Below, piece after piece: positions 55,524-64,000 of a DNA stretch of 64,000 bases; the stretch's first letter is position 1, and every line of letters begins with the position of its first letter. The DNA is taken from positions 21,416,498-21,480,497 of the forward strand of contig OU964921.1 of NCBI GenBank assembly GCA_918807975.1, in the 5' to 3' direction. The position numbers were made by a program, and so were the translations under genes. The notes beneath the pieces are model-generated. The model saw nothing but the letters and a program-made list of their open reading frames with translations, made no database searches and was not told the DNA's origin. The stretch is from Aplidium turbinatum (taxonomy: Eukaryota; Chordata; Ascidiacea; Aplousobranchia; Polyclinidae).

Positions 55524-55760
55524 TTTTGTTTGAGAATTATTAAAATAAAGTTCAACCAGCCTCATGTTTAAAAAGAATATATATTTCGCTACATAATGAG
55601 CATCTTCAGTTCTTATTCAAATAGAATCTATTTATAGTTTCTATTAGTTTCTATAGTTTCTATTTGAATAAGAACTGAAGATGCTCATTATGTAGCGAAA
55701 TATATATTCTTTTTAAACATGAGGCTGGTTGAACTTTATTTTAATAATTCTCAAACAAAA
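55524..55760. repeat. Head-to-head palindrome with 103-bp arms
   Basis: Arm 55524-55626 is the reverse complement of 55658-55760, with a 31-base spacer. Each arm carries, reading outward from the centre, TTCTATTTGAATAAG, then a hammerhead-like motif, then CATGAGGCTGGTTGAACTTT and ATAAT-type sequence. Two inverted copies of one terminal repeat, probably from a PLE, meet here. Confidence 0.9.
55670..55711 (+). ncRNA. Second hammerhead-like motif
   Basis: AAGAA, CTGAAGA, T, then GCT...AGC as stem II, GAA, ATATAT, one base and TTCTT, which pairs with AAGAA as stem I. It has the same layout as 27945-27987 with different but paired stem bases. The opposite arm of the palindrome carries it on the minus strand (about 55574-55615). 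Confidence 0.6.
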
Positions 55761-55949
55761 TTTTCGATGTGATCAAGTCAACTGCTTCTTGCTGACGGCG
55801 TGCCAGGGTTAGGTCTCGGTGTCTCAGAAGACATTCACTTTATCACTTTAACGAATTGTTATTGCGTTGTATTTCATCCAATAATGCAGAAAGTAAGTTA
55901 CGCTATTCTTTTCTCATTATACTATGGTATACTCACAAATCCACACTGC

Positions 55950-56128
55950 AGATGCAATTTTGTGCTATTACCTATTACTGATTTATTTGTTTTTTTTTCT
56001 TTGTTTGCTTGCTTGTTTGTTTAGTTTCATTTTTACCTTGAAACTAACCAGTTATACAAGTTAGTTTATGAACTTTGTGTATTGAATAGCTTGGACGGTT
56101 GGACCACAATACTTGTTCAGTGCTGTTT
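55950..56128. repeat. Right arm of the inverted repeat, uninterrupted
   Basis: Reverse complement of 54165-54640 without the LINE. It contains the empty insertion site near 56065-56078. Confidence 0.85.
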
Positions 56129-57415
56129 TGTGCTAGAATACCCAAAACAGTTTTTTTTTAAATAACTGCTTTTCTACTCAAGATAGGCACAATCACTGTT
56201 CAGAAAGCAGATAGGAAATCATGTTTCCTGCATTTTTTGATACAAAAACTGTATCTCTAGCTCCAACAGTTTTTGAGATATGAATATGTGGTATTTTGTG
56301 GGAGGGCGCAGAACTTCAGGGGGAGAGGGCCAACCCTAAATCTATTTCAAATTCAAAAATGTTTTGCAGTAGTTATTTTTTTTGACAACCTCACCATTTA
56401 AAAGGGTGTCCTCAGCAAAATTCAAAACATTTTCATTTTTGCCAAGTAAGCCACACTACCTCACACCCCCGAGAATTTTGCATGTGATGGTCAAGCTCAT
56501 GATTTTACAGCTGCATTTACTATTGAAGGAGTTGGGTTACATATTTGAAACTTGAACTGTTTATAGCTTAGGCAAAGAAGATTTTTTTTTCTGAAAGTTT
56601 CAACTTCCTGAATGACTGTCCACAGGGTCAAATATTATCCACAAGATGGCGCATTTTGAGCTTTTTTGCTCGGGCTTCATCTTTGCACCCTCCAAACTTC
56701 AATAATTTCACATTTGTTTGGTGTCAGTCTCATGGGAGTTAATTACCAACTAGTATAGAATAATGATATGCAAAATGGTACTTCTGGGACTATTGGTTTG
56801 GGAGATAGCGGACATCAAAAATTGATGTAATTTTTTCTAATGTAAAAATTTCAATTTTTGAAAGGTTTTATATCTAAAACTAATTTGATATTAGCAATTT
56901 TGGTGGTAGATATGAAAACTAGGGCTGCTTCTTAATCAGAATACCAAATTTCAGCTTTGTAAATGCTTTACATGAAAAGTTGTGAAGACCCAAACATGGA
57001 GGAAAATTTACATGCGAACGCATTTTGAGGGGCCTTGGTGACTTTGAAGGGCTATAATTTCTAGATGTCTTGAAATAATGAGCTGAAATTTTTTTTGTGT
57101 TCATTATACATCAATATGAAACTTTAGTGTGAATTTTAAGAAAATCTAAGAGGGTTGAGCTTGCACACCCTGTTGTGTTGACATGGAATGACCCACTATT
57201 GAATTGTGTAGTATAGTTTATAATGAACTAGCACAGCAATTTTTAGTCTTAGTTATGGGGCTCTGAAAATGGCTGAAATTGCTATTCGCTAGCCCCCCCC
57301 CCCCAAGTCAAAAAACGAGGGTATTGCCCGAAATTCAAATGGCCGCCATAGGAACACCGTTTGAGATTGAGATATATAATCATGACCTAAAAAACATTTC
57401 ACAATTAATTTTTTC
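56129..57415. repeat. Noncoding stretch with repeat blocks shared with 37.1-37.4 kb
   Basis: No gene. Near 57130-57375 lie the blocks AATCTAAGAGGGTTGAG, ATGGAATGACC, TATAGTTTATAATGAACTAG and CCGTTTGAGAT that also occur near 37120-37440. A C12 run sits at about 57293-57304. This is probably TE-terminal or untranslated DNA of a family present at both places. Confidence 0.55.
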
Positions 57416-59102
57416 TTAATTATATTAGTACCCGTCGAGAAAAAGACCGTCCTACATATAGGATGCTAGGCAAATCCGCTATCAAGTTTCGCAAGTTTCT
57501 TGTGCATAATGCATAGGCCTAAACGTTATCGCTCAAAATGATAAATGGGAAATGTCTTGTCATCGAGTACCGTATTTTATTGAAGTGAAAGTTCACAAAA
57601 TACGAAGATGAAAAGTGGCAAAGCAACACATCACTGAAACAAGTCATTTGGAAATATGATATTGCTTGAAGCAGTTGACATGCAGACCGGCATCACATTT
57701 TTCTCATCTTGTATTAGTTATTGCATGGCAATAGGCACATCGAGTTTGTTCGTCCTGGGCTAGCACCCAATGCTCATAGCCTAGGCATGGTAACGTACAT
57801 CGGATAAAACCTTTTGTGGTCTGCCTCGCTTTCCTTGTTGAGGTGGTTTTCGATGTTGTGACAAGTATATTCTGGCAATATATCTTCAAAAAGAAAGCAA
57901 ATCCATTGAATTGCCGCTATTGCAAATTTCTTGCAGTTGCCATGCATTGTTGACAGAAATATCGAGCATGTATAAAATCAAGCACGAATAACATTTTTTA
58001 CCTCTCATTGCGATGCGATAGTTCGAAATGTTCTGGTCCATTCTATCAACGTTCCCCCCCATATGTTCGTTATAGAGCTTGATCAATCAAGGTTGTTCAA
58101 TTTGCACACGCTTCTTTTCAGAGGATGAATATCGAGAGGCTTTAGAAGTTGGGTAAACTTCAACTATATTCGAACATAAATTTACCACACTGTTGTCATT
58201 CCATTTGCAAACCAGCACGCCGTTGTCGGTATCGGTTCTAAAATCGAACTTGTTTCCCTTGTTTTTTCAGAGCATCTTTAGCGATCAGCGGACATTTTTT
58301 GGTGCTTTTTTCACGAATTGTAGCTGTTCCTTTCACTAATTTTGTCCTCCAGCGTTGTAGCCAATTTCACACTACTGAAAAAGTTGTCGTAGCACAAGTG
58401 GAAAAACTTTTTGCCGCAGCTGGCGAGGACATCAGCAAAATTGTTGACAAGGTTTCCTTCAAGGCCTAAACTACTTTGTACTTGCCAGACCCTTACTTAC
58501 TTCGCTTACGTCACGATGCGCATGTAAAAACGCCAAGAAAAAACAAAAAATTTATCAAAAAATTTCACTAAATTACGATAAATATGTAATTGTTCTAAAA
58601 ATAAACAAAACTACTTTGTTATACAGCGTAGAAATCGTAGGGAATTGCTGTTTGATACTGCTTGATGCGTGGGAATTGATTGCCGCTTTTGTTTCATTTT
58701 GCTAACACGTGTGCCTAGCGACCTATATGGGACACCAATCTTTTGAACCAATTTTCTCAAAAATTTTACTGCCAATTAAATTTAAACATTTGCTGTAAAA
58801 TATGTTGATACATAACGAATAAAGACAATGACAAATATTTTTGGAAGCTTTTTTGCATATGCGGATTTATTACTATAATTCGACATGCACTTTCAAAATT
58901 TCAGACTTAGCAAAATCGGGAAAATTGAAAATGATGTCAAGTCTAAACCAAAAAAGCAATTTTTGAAAAAAGTTGTGATATGCTGCAAAAATACTCATAA
59001 ATGTATTTTGACTTCGTCTAAATCTAAAAACTGAACGTGCAAAGAAAAATTTTAATTTGTGTAGGTGTCCTACATATAGGACGCTAGGCATAAAAGGGTT
59101 AA
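57416..59102 (-). mobile_element. piggyBac transposon remains
   Basis: The right end AGGCATAAAAGGG abuts TTAA (59099-59102). piggyBac elements end in CCC-type TIRs at TTAA targets. The left end is less clear (TTAA at 57416-57419). TCCTACATATAGGA, itself palindromic, followed by a GCTAGGC phrase, occurs near both ends (about 57450 and 59068). Minus-strand coding remains lie between. Confidence 0.75.
57700..58480 (-). pseudogene. piggyBac transposase, heavily decayed
   Basis: Minus strand, in order: HLCYDNFFSSVKLATTLEDK (near 58410), IKLYNEHMGGNVDRMDQNIS and NYRIAMRGKKCY (near 58080-57990), LDISVNNAWQLQEI, then a C-terminal HWVLAQDEQTRCAYCHAIT (57770-57705), the start of the Cys-rich finger. 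These match the DNFF, MGGVDxxDQ and C-terminal finger motifs of piggyBac transposases. Several stops and frame changes (58260-58130 is unreadable) and a missing N-terminus show a dead copy. Confidence 0.88.
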
Positions 59103-59300
59103 GCAAGTTTTCAACTCCCTCCTTTAAACAAAGAGGACATTTTATTGCTCTAAAAGTCTGCACACAGTCACTCAATTGCTTCCCAAGCGCGCAGTTTGAG
59201 TGCAGGTAGTGCTTTCTCAAAATCTGGATTTGTCAAAACTTTTTGAATTTGTGGGCCAACAAAGATGTCTTCTTTCGTTTTGCTTCACTTGTTGAGCTTA
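59103..59300 (-). pseudogene. C-terminal fragment of the KLGDQDKSW family
   Basis: The minus strand reads AKRKKDIFVGPQIQKVLTNP followed by DFEKALPALKLRAWEAIE, with a frame change to CPLCLKEGVENLL. I associate the FVGPxIxKLL...AW phrase with the C-terminal half of the same uncharacterised family as the fragments at 29.6-30.2 and 45.9 kb. It starts at the TTAA where the piggyBac element is inserted. Confidence 0.55.
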
Positions 59301-59387
59301 ATTAAAGGGACACTTTTGATATTTGCGTTTCCTGAGATGTATGAGTCTCGACTATCCCATATAAAGAGCTGTGTTTGATGAAACCTC

Positions 59388-60227
59388 GATCTGCTACTAT
59401 TGGGAGAATCCGATTGGGAGAAATCCCTATTCGGAGACAGCTTTTTTTGGAGAAAGCCTTTTCGGAGAATTGTAAAATCACAGCGGCATATGTATATTGA
59501 AAGGAATTAGCTTACAATAGAGAAATGAATGATCACCCAATTTAAAAGTTAGTTTTAACAATCTTGCTTGTTTCTTAACATTAAGATTAATGGGATCAAA
59601 GCGATCCAAAAATCAAGGGACATAAAGCAAGTCCTTGTCCCCTCATGATAGCCGGCTATAGTCCGTCACAAAAGTTGAAAAAATATAAAGATGCTGACGA
59701 CCGCATCAAGAAACTTGTCATTCGCTTCGATGGGCATAGCAATGTTCCACCTTAGTCCATGTGGGACTTCCTATGTGATATCAGCTATAATTTCCAAATG
59801 GACGCATGAACTGTTATTTTTTGTTTGTTTTGTTATTTTTCATCAATTGAATCATCTCCGGTGTTTTTGTATTGACTTGTTAAACTAGGGATTGGAATTT
59901 TTTAATAAATGAGGATTCGAATATATTCTAAGTTTGCACACAGACGGCAACGCAGGATACATGTCAATTTTATGTGAGCAAACAATTTATTTTAATAATT
60001 CAAAAATAAATTTAATTCGCTTTTTATTTTTTGCTAAATTTCAATTCAATTTATTTTTCTTTGTCGGAATGCAAAAGAAACGATATTGTAGAATAAAATA
60101 AAAAATATTCTAAATAAACAGAAGGTGTCATTGGATTTTCAAAAAATCTCCGAAAAAGGCTGTCTCCGAATCGGGATTTCTCCGAACTGGATTCCCCGAA
60201 TCGGATTCTCCGTAATGGGCCATTCTG
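59388..60227. mobile_element. Foldback element B, 10-bp TSD
   Basis: TSD ATGAAACCTC at 59378-59387 and 60228-60237. Left end GATCTGCTACTATTGGGAGA, right end CCGTAATGGGCCATTCTG. About 100 bp at each end are units of TTCGGAGAATCCGA type (CGGAGA instead of the CGGCGAG of element A). The interior of about 640 bp is noncoding. Confidence 0.85.
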
Positions 60228-60309
60228 ATGAAACCTCCTTGCATTCCCATTAAAATGCCGATAACCTTAAGATCTAATTGGAACAGTTGGAAAGCAAACC
60301 GATTCGTTT

Positions 60310-60540
60310 CTTTTTCATGCGAGTGAATAACATTAACAACGATCAAGACAGTGAAGTTATCGAAATAAAACGCAAAAATCATGATCTCAAGCAGAGTGGA
60401 AACCCGCTATCAGTTTTATTAACCTTGTTTTGGTCGCTTTGCTAATTACTCACAGTTCAAAGCGTTAACAGTGGCGCAGTGTTTTCTCTTCTGTTTTTTA
60501 TCGAAAGATTTTATAGTCTTTATACTCAAGTATAGGTTGA
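60310..60540. repeat. Composite repeat, first block
   Basis: Reverse-orientation match to 14757-14945 (AAAACGCAAAAATCATGATC, CAAGCAGAGTGGAAACCCG, ATCAGTTTTATTAACC). The second block is at 63423-63960. Confidence 0.75.
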
Positions 60541-62154
60541 GATGTTCACAAGTAATTTTCACCTCAAGAAGACAGGATCGACATATGCACGGGACAAGCT
60601 GTTGTCTCCAGCTCGGCAGTTTTCAAAATGAAAGCATTTTTGCTGCGGCTAAATCATTGCCGACATAGGTTACGGAGTGTGAAATGGCCAAAGTAAAAAT
60701 CTTGAATACGTTTATTTGCAGTGATTCAAACTTAATTTTCAAATTTAATGATTTCTTGTCAATTCTAAACTTTATGCACTTATTGAGCAATATGCAAAGC
60801 TCATGAGACAAAACAGCAGAAAGAGCTGTTTTAAGAGATCAATTTTTTATTTTGCGTCTAGGATATAATCGTTCTTATTAAGTAACATTCCATGAACGTT
60901 GAAGTCGATGTCAAACCTTAGCGGCCGCATAAAACAATGATGTCCTGTTGGCATGGTGATAATATGCGGTAAGAGACATCGTTAATGAAGGCCATATCTG
61001 CGACCAAGACCAATTAAACCATTAAAGACCTTTTCTTTTATCGGTTTTCGATTTAATTTTCACACATTGCGAACAAAACAATGCGTTCTGTTGAATCATA
61101 ATTGATCTCACAGCGGGAAGACCTTGTTGAAAATAGCGCGTCTAATTTAGCTGGTTTACTTAATATTGCAAAGTTTACTTAATATAGATTTTTAGCAATT
61201 TTACAAGGAAATTTTGTCTTAAAAAGGGAATTGTTGTTTTTAGTAATATTAAAGAAAATTTTATTAATATTTCCATTCAAAAGTTCTAAAAACGACTGGA
61301 GTAACAATGATCAGCTGGTTTCCGTCGCCACTCGCCGTCCGAAACCCCCTCTCACTCTCTTTCCCATTCTCACCTTTCCGTCACTTGATTTCTATTCTCG
61401 CCAGTTTGGGAATTGGACGTGAGTGCAGTGAGTGAGTTAGTTTTCAGGGTACGAAATGAGGGTACGGTACCAAGTGTTCAGGGTACGAATTCGGTTGCAC
61501 CCATAATAGAGCTAGCTAGGCTGTGTAGCCTATATGATATGTATAATTGTACCGTATGGTGTACACAGTCAGACTGAGTCAGTATCATGAATAGGCCTAG
61601 TATCCTAAAGTTTTTCATCAGTCTCAGATGATTGTGAAGACGTTACTGACAAGGAGAAAAAAGTGATAGCCTCGCCTTATAGAGTTGAACAAGTTAGCGC
61701 ACCAAGGAAAACCGAACTAAACACAAAAATAAATTTGTTAATCGATGGATAGCGTAATTTGTTACTGCACATTTACCACCTGTAGCCTATATTTTCGATG
61801 TTAGGGATAGGTTAAAGTGTCCGTGTGGGAAAGATGAGAGTGGTAATTGGTAAATGATGTCCAGGACTCCAGGTGGTAAATATCCCAGAACCGACTAACT
61901 GACAAGCGTTTTTTTGGCTGGACAGTGAACAAAGGAAGTAAACCATGTTATTGTAAAATATGTGCTGCTTTTGTGTAGACTACTGTTCTAATAAAGCAAC
62001 GTTACTTCGACATACCGTTGCTACTGAAAAAAATCAAGCTAACCTTTGTAATTTATTCAGCAACTTTATGGTATTAGATTGGGTTTGTCAACTAAATCAG
62101 CCATGCTACTGCCAGCAAGGTTTTGTTTTTTGTAGCGATTTGAATACTGTAGGC
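60541..62154. other. Noncoding stretch inside the composite repeat
   Basis: No gene or TIR pair that I can support. It lies between the two blocks of the composite repeat. The open frames are short and not protein-like. Confidence 0.45.
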
Positions 62155-63101
62155 CAGGGTTTCCCAAACTTTTTTGGGCCACGGACCACTATTTGTGAAT
62201 CTGTTTATTCGCGGACCCCCAATACAAAGGTAAAAATGAATAAAACTGAATTTTGTTTATTTAAAAAACTGACAACATCAATGGAACGGATGGGATTGCA
62301 TAAGTCATCAATTCTCGTAGTTATTTGTGAAAGGCAAACTCGTGAGTCAGGGTCCACGGAAAGTCTGGACCTATATTTTGTCTTCATGTTGGTAAGAGCT
62401 GAAAATGCTGTCTCACACATGTAGGTCGTGGCAAAAGGCAATAAAATTTTAGTTGCCTTTTGCGATAGCAATGGGTATTTCTCCACAACACTCAACCAGA
62501 AAGATGCAATAGCTGTTTAATTGAAACTAAGCATTAAAGTTCGATCAGATGATAATTCGGCTAATTCTTCTTCTTCGCGTCCTGACAGATCAGTCTTTGT
62601 AACAACAAAAGATTTTAAAATCCAGTCAAAGTTCTCATATGTCTCTTTTTAAAAGTAGGCTACTTCTTAAAAGTGTGCAGAAAGCAATTCCAAATGTTGT
62701 GTAACGTCAGAGAAAATCAACTCTGTATTAATTAAGAGTTTGTTGGTAATGTAGTCACACAGAACATGAAACATATCCACATTTATCCTTGTTAATGTTT
62801 TCCATATGTTGAGTTTCTTTATGAATGCTGTTATTTTGTTTTGAGGCATATGAGAATTTTTCGTAAACAACTTTTTAACTGCAACCAAGGTGCAACAAGT
62901 AAGATTTACGATACTGGATAGCAAAAGCTTTCGAAATCATTTGTTGTAAAGAACTGGGGCAATTATCTTTGACAGGGTACGTAGGCTACTGCGTACTACG
63001 TATATGTGTGACTTTTTAATTTCTTGTCATATTGCCACGGACCACCTGTGCAGTCGTCACGGACCACCAATGGTCCGCGGACCACAGTTTGGGAAACCCT
63101 G
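62155..63101 (-). mobile_element. hAT remnant with C-terminal transposase piece
   Basis: TIRs CAGGGTTTCCCAAAC and GTTTGGGAAACCCTG, TSD CTGTAGGC at 62147-62154 and 63102-63109, GGACCAC motifs inside both ends. The minus strand 62495-62205 encodes the hAT dimerisation region: YPLLSQKATKILLPFATTYM, CETAFSALTNMKTKYRSRLS. The frame runs out into the TIR near 62205. The catalytic part is missing, so the copy is internally deleted. Confidence 0.92.
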
Positions 63102-63422
63102 CTGTAGGCTACCACTTCTTCAATTCACTGATTTTCTGTTCTTTCAGGTTAAAACGTAACTTAGGTGAGATTAAAGTAACTTTAAAGTTGTATTGGCACT
63201 TTTTTTTTAACTTAAATAACGTCAAAAATAACCTCGCCTATGAAGGAAATTTTGAAGGATTCCCGACTGAGAAAAAAGGGATTTTTCAGGATAAAAAAGG
63301 AAACTGAAGAGGATTTATCAATTGTCAAAAGTGGAAGCACTGCTTATACACGAGATTGACCTATAGGCCTACTCGAGTATATACAATAGTGCAGGAGTGT
63401 ATATAGATTAGTGTATGAGATG
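63102..63422. other. Noncoding stretch
   Basis: After the hAT TSD I see no supported feature up to the next repeat block. Confidence 0.4.
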
Positions 63423-63960
63423 AAATCAATACAGTGCTTAACTGCTTATTGAAGCAAAACACGGATGACAGTTTTAAAAAATGCATTTTTTCTTTACGCT
63501 GTATTCACGTAATTGTTCGTTGGGTCGTAGACTTTTCAACTCTATAAAGTTTGCTAAAATCGATTTCATGTATGAAGTCACAGAAAATCTAACGGACATT
63601 TGGATAACTCGTGAAATGAAAATAAACATTCAACTTCGCATTCGCTTTTTCGCTACCTCGCATTTTGCCTTTGAAGTTGCTCCTCACGCGCGGGAAGATC
63701 AGCAGTGTGTGACTGGGGTCTGCTACTATTCGGTGAGTCCGATTCGGTGAGTTCCTAACCCCTAACCCTAAACCCCTAACCTTAAAACGGCAATGATAAT
63801 TAGGCTACGGTACCCGATAATTTAAAAAAAAATTGAAAAAATCCCCCGTTAAGAGATCGGACTCACCGAATCGGACTCACCGAATCGGACTCACCGAAAC
63901 GGGCCATTCCGGTGTGACTGTGTGCGTGCGCTTCTCAGTAGTAATTCACGTTCCAGAGAA
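63423..63960. repeat. Composite repeat, second block, interrupted by foldback element C
   Basis: Reverse-orientation match to 14340-14700 (GCATTTTTTCTTTACG, AAAATCGATTTCATG, GTAGTAATTCACGTTCCAGA). The uninterrupted relative at about 14430-14450 shows the site without the foldback element. Confidence 0.8.
63716..63911. mobile_element. Foldback element C, 196 bp, 9-bp TSD
   Basis: TSD GTGTGACTG at 63707-63715 and 63912-63920. Left end GGGTCTGCTACTATTCGG, right end ACGGGCCATTCCG, identical in layout to element A, but the units read CGGTGAG. A telomere-like run of CCCTAA units (about 63754-63782) follows the left units. TACCCGATAATTT and TAGGCTACGG are shared with element A's arms. Minimal, noncoding. 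Confidence 0.9.
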
Positions 63961-64000
63961 AGCTTATTGCTTTCTAGATTTCGGTTATACTGTACCATCA

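Noticed and set aside
55612-55627. Spliced-leader RNA gene
   Set aside because: The 16-mer is followed by AACTGAAG rather than a GT splice donor and no Sm-site-like tail follows; it lies in a hammerhead-like repeat, so it is not an SL gene itself.
37080-57415. Blocks at 37.1-37.4 kb and 57.1-57.4 kb as the two ends of one 20-kb element
   Set aside because: The shared blocks are in different relative order at the two sites, so they are not simple inverted termini.

Overview
The window looks like animal genomic DNA, AT-rich and almost wholly made of transposable elements (TEs) nested in one another. I see no rRNA, no recognisable tRNA and no prokaryotic gene organisation. The mix of hAT, P (THAP-type), piggyBac and Mutator-like (MULE) transposons, a GIY-YIG Penelope-like element (PLE), LINE tails and a Ty3/gypsy pol fragment fits an aquatic invertebrate or lower chordate. 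One exact 16-base match (55612-55627) to the ascidian spliced leader as I remember it hints at a tunicate. That is suggestive, not proof.

Layout. 1-3.3 kb: 3' part of a Ty3/gypsy retrotransposon and its downstream DNA. 3.8-4.9 kb: an unrecognised minus-strand coding relic beside a 42-bp minisatellite. 4.9-7.15 kb: eleven copies of a 204-bp satellite unit with two hairpins each. 8.5-12.5 kb: a 1.41-kb near-identical inverted duplication whose inner breakpoint lies inside a hAT MITE. 15.1-24.5 kb: nested DNA transposons. A ZMYM1-like hAT transposase gene is split by a 3.1-kb foldback element (itself carrying a hAT) and by a hAT carrying a second hAT. 24.6-28.1 kb: a PLE between identical 90-bp repeats, with a hammerhead-like motif. 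28.15-29.6 kb: a MULE with minisatellite-like inverted ends. 30.9-35.6 kb: a hAT with an uninterrupted 587-codon transposase, invaded by an element holding a hAT holding a LINE tail. 35.94-36.07 kb: the only likely host exon, resembling inositol polyphosphate multikinase (IPMK). 39-50.8 kb: a P-superfamily transposase gene broken by three blocks, including a 5.8-kb transposon of a family I cannot name. 51.6-53.2 kb: another transposase-like gene. 53.9-57.4 kb: inverted repeats, a LINE tail and a second hammerhead-like motif. 57.4-59.1 kb: piggyBac remains. 59.4-64 kb: two more foldback elements, a hAT and copies of a composite repeat.

Target-site duplications (TSDs) and matching terminal inverted repeats (TIRs), found by eye at most insertion borders, give the order of events. 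The genes do not form a pathway; they are transposition functions in various states of decay. The most interesting items are: a foldback family with 9-10-bp TSDs and fast-changing subterminal units that shares its architecture with the MULE; the 5.8-kb transposon with 8-bp TSDs and an unnamed transposase; two hammerhead-like motifs with compensating stem changes; the spliced-leader match sitting exactly at the inner border of a palindrome; and a small palindromic module that recurs inside unrelated repeats. All coordinates and pairings were made by eye and may be off by a base or two.
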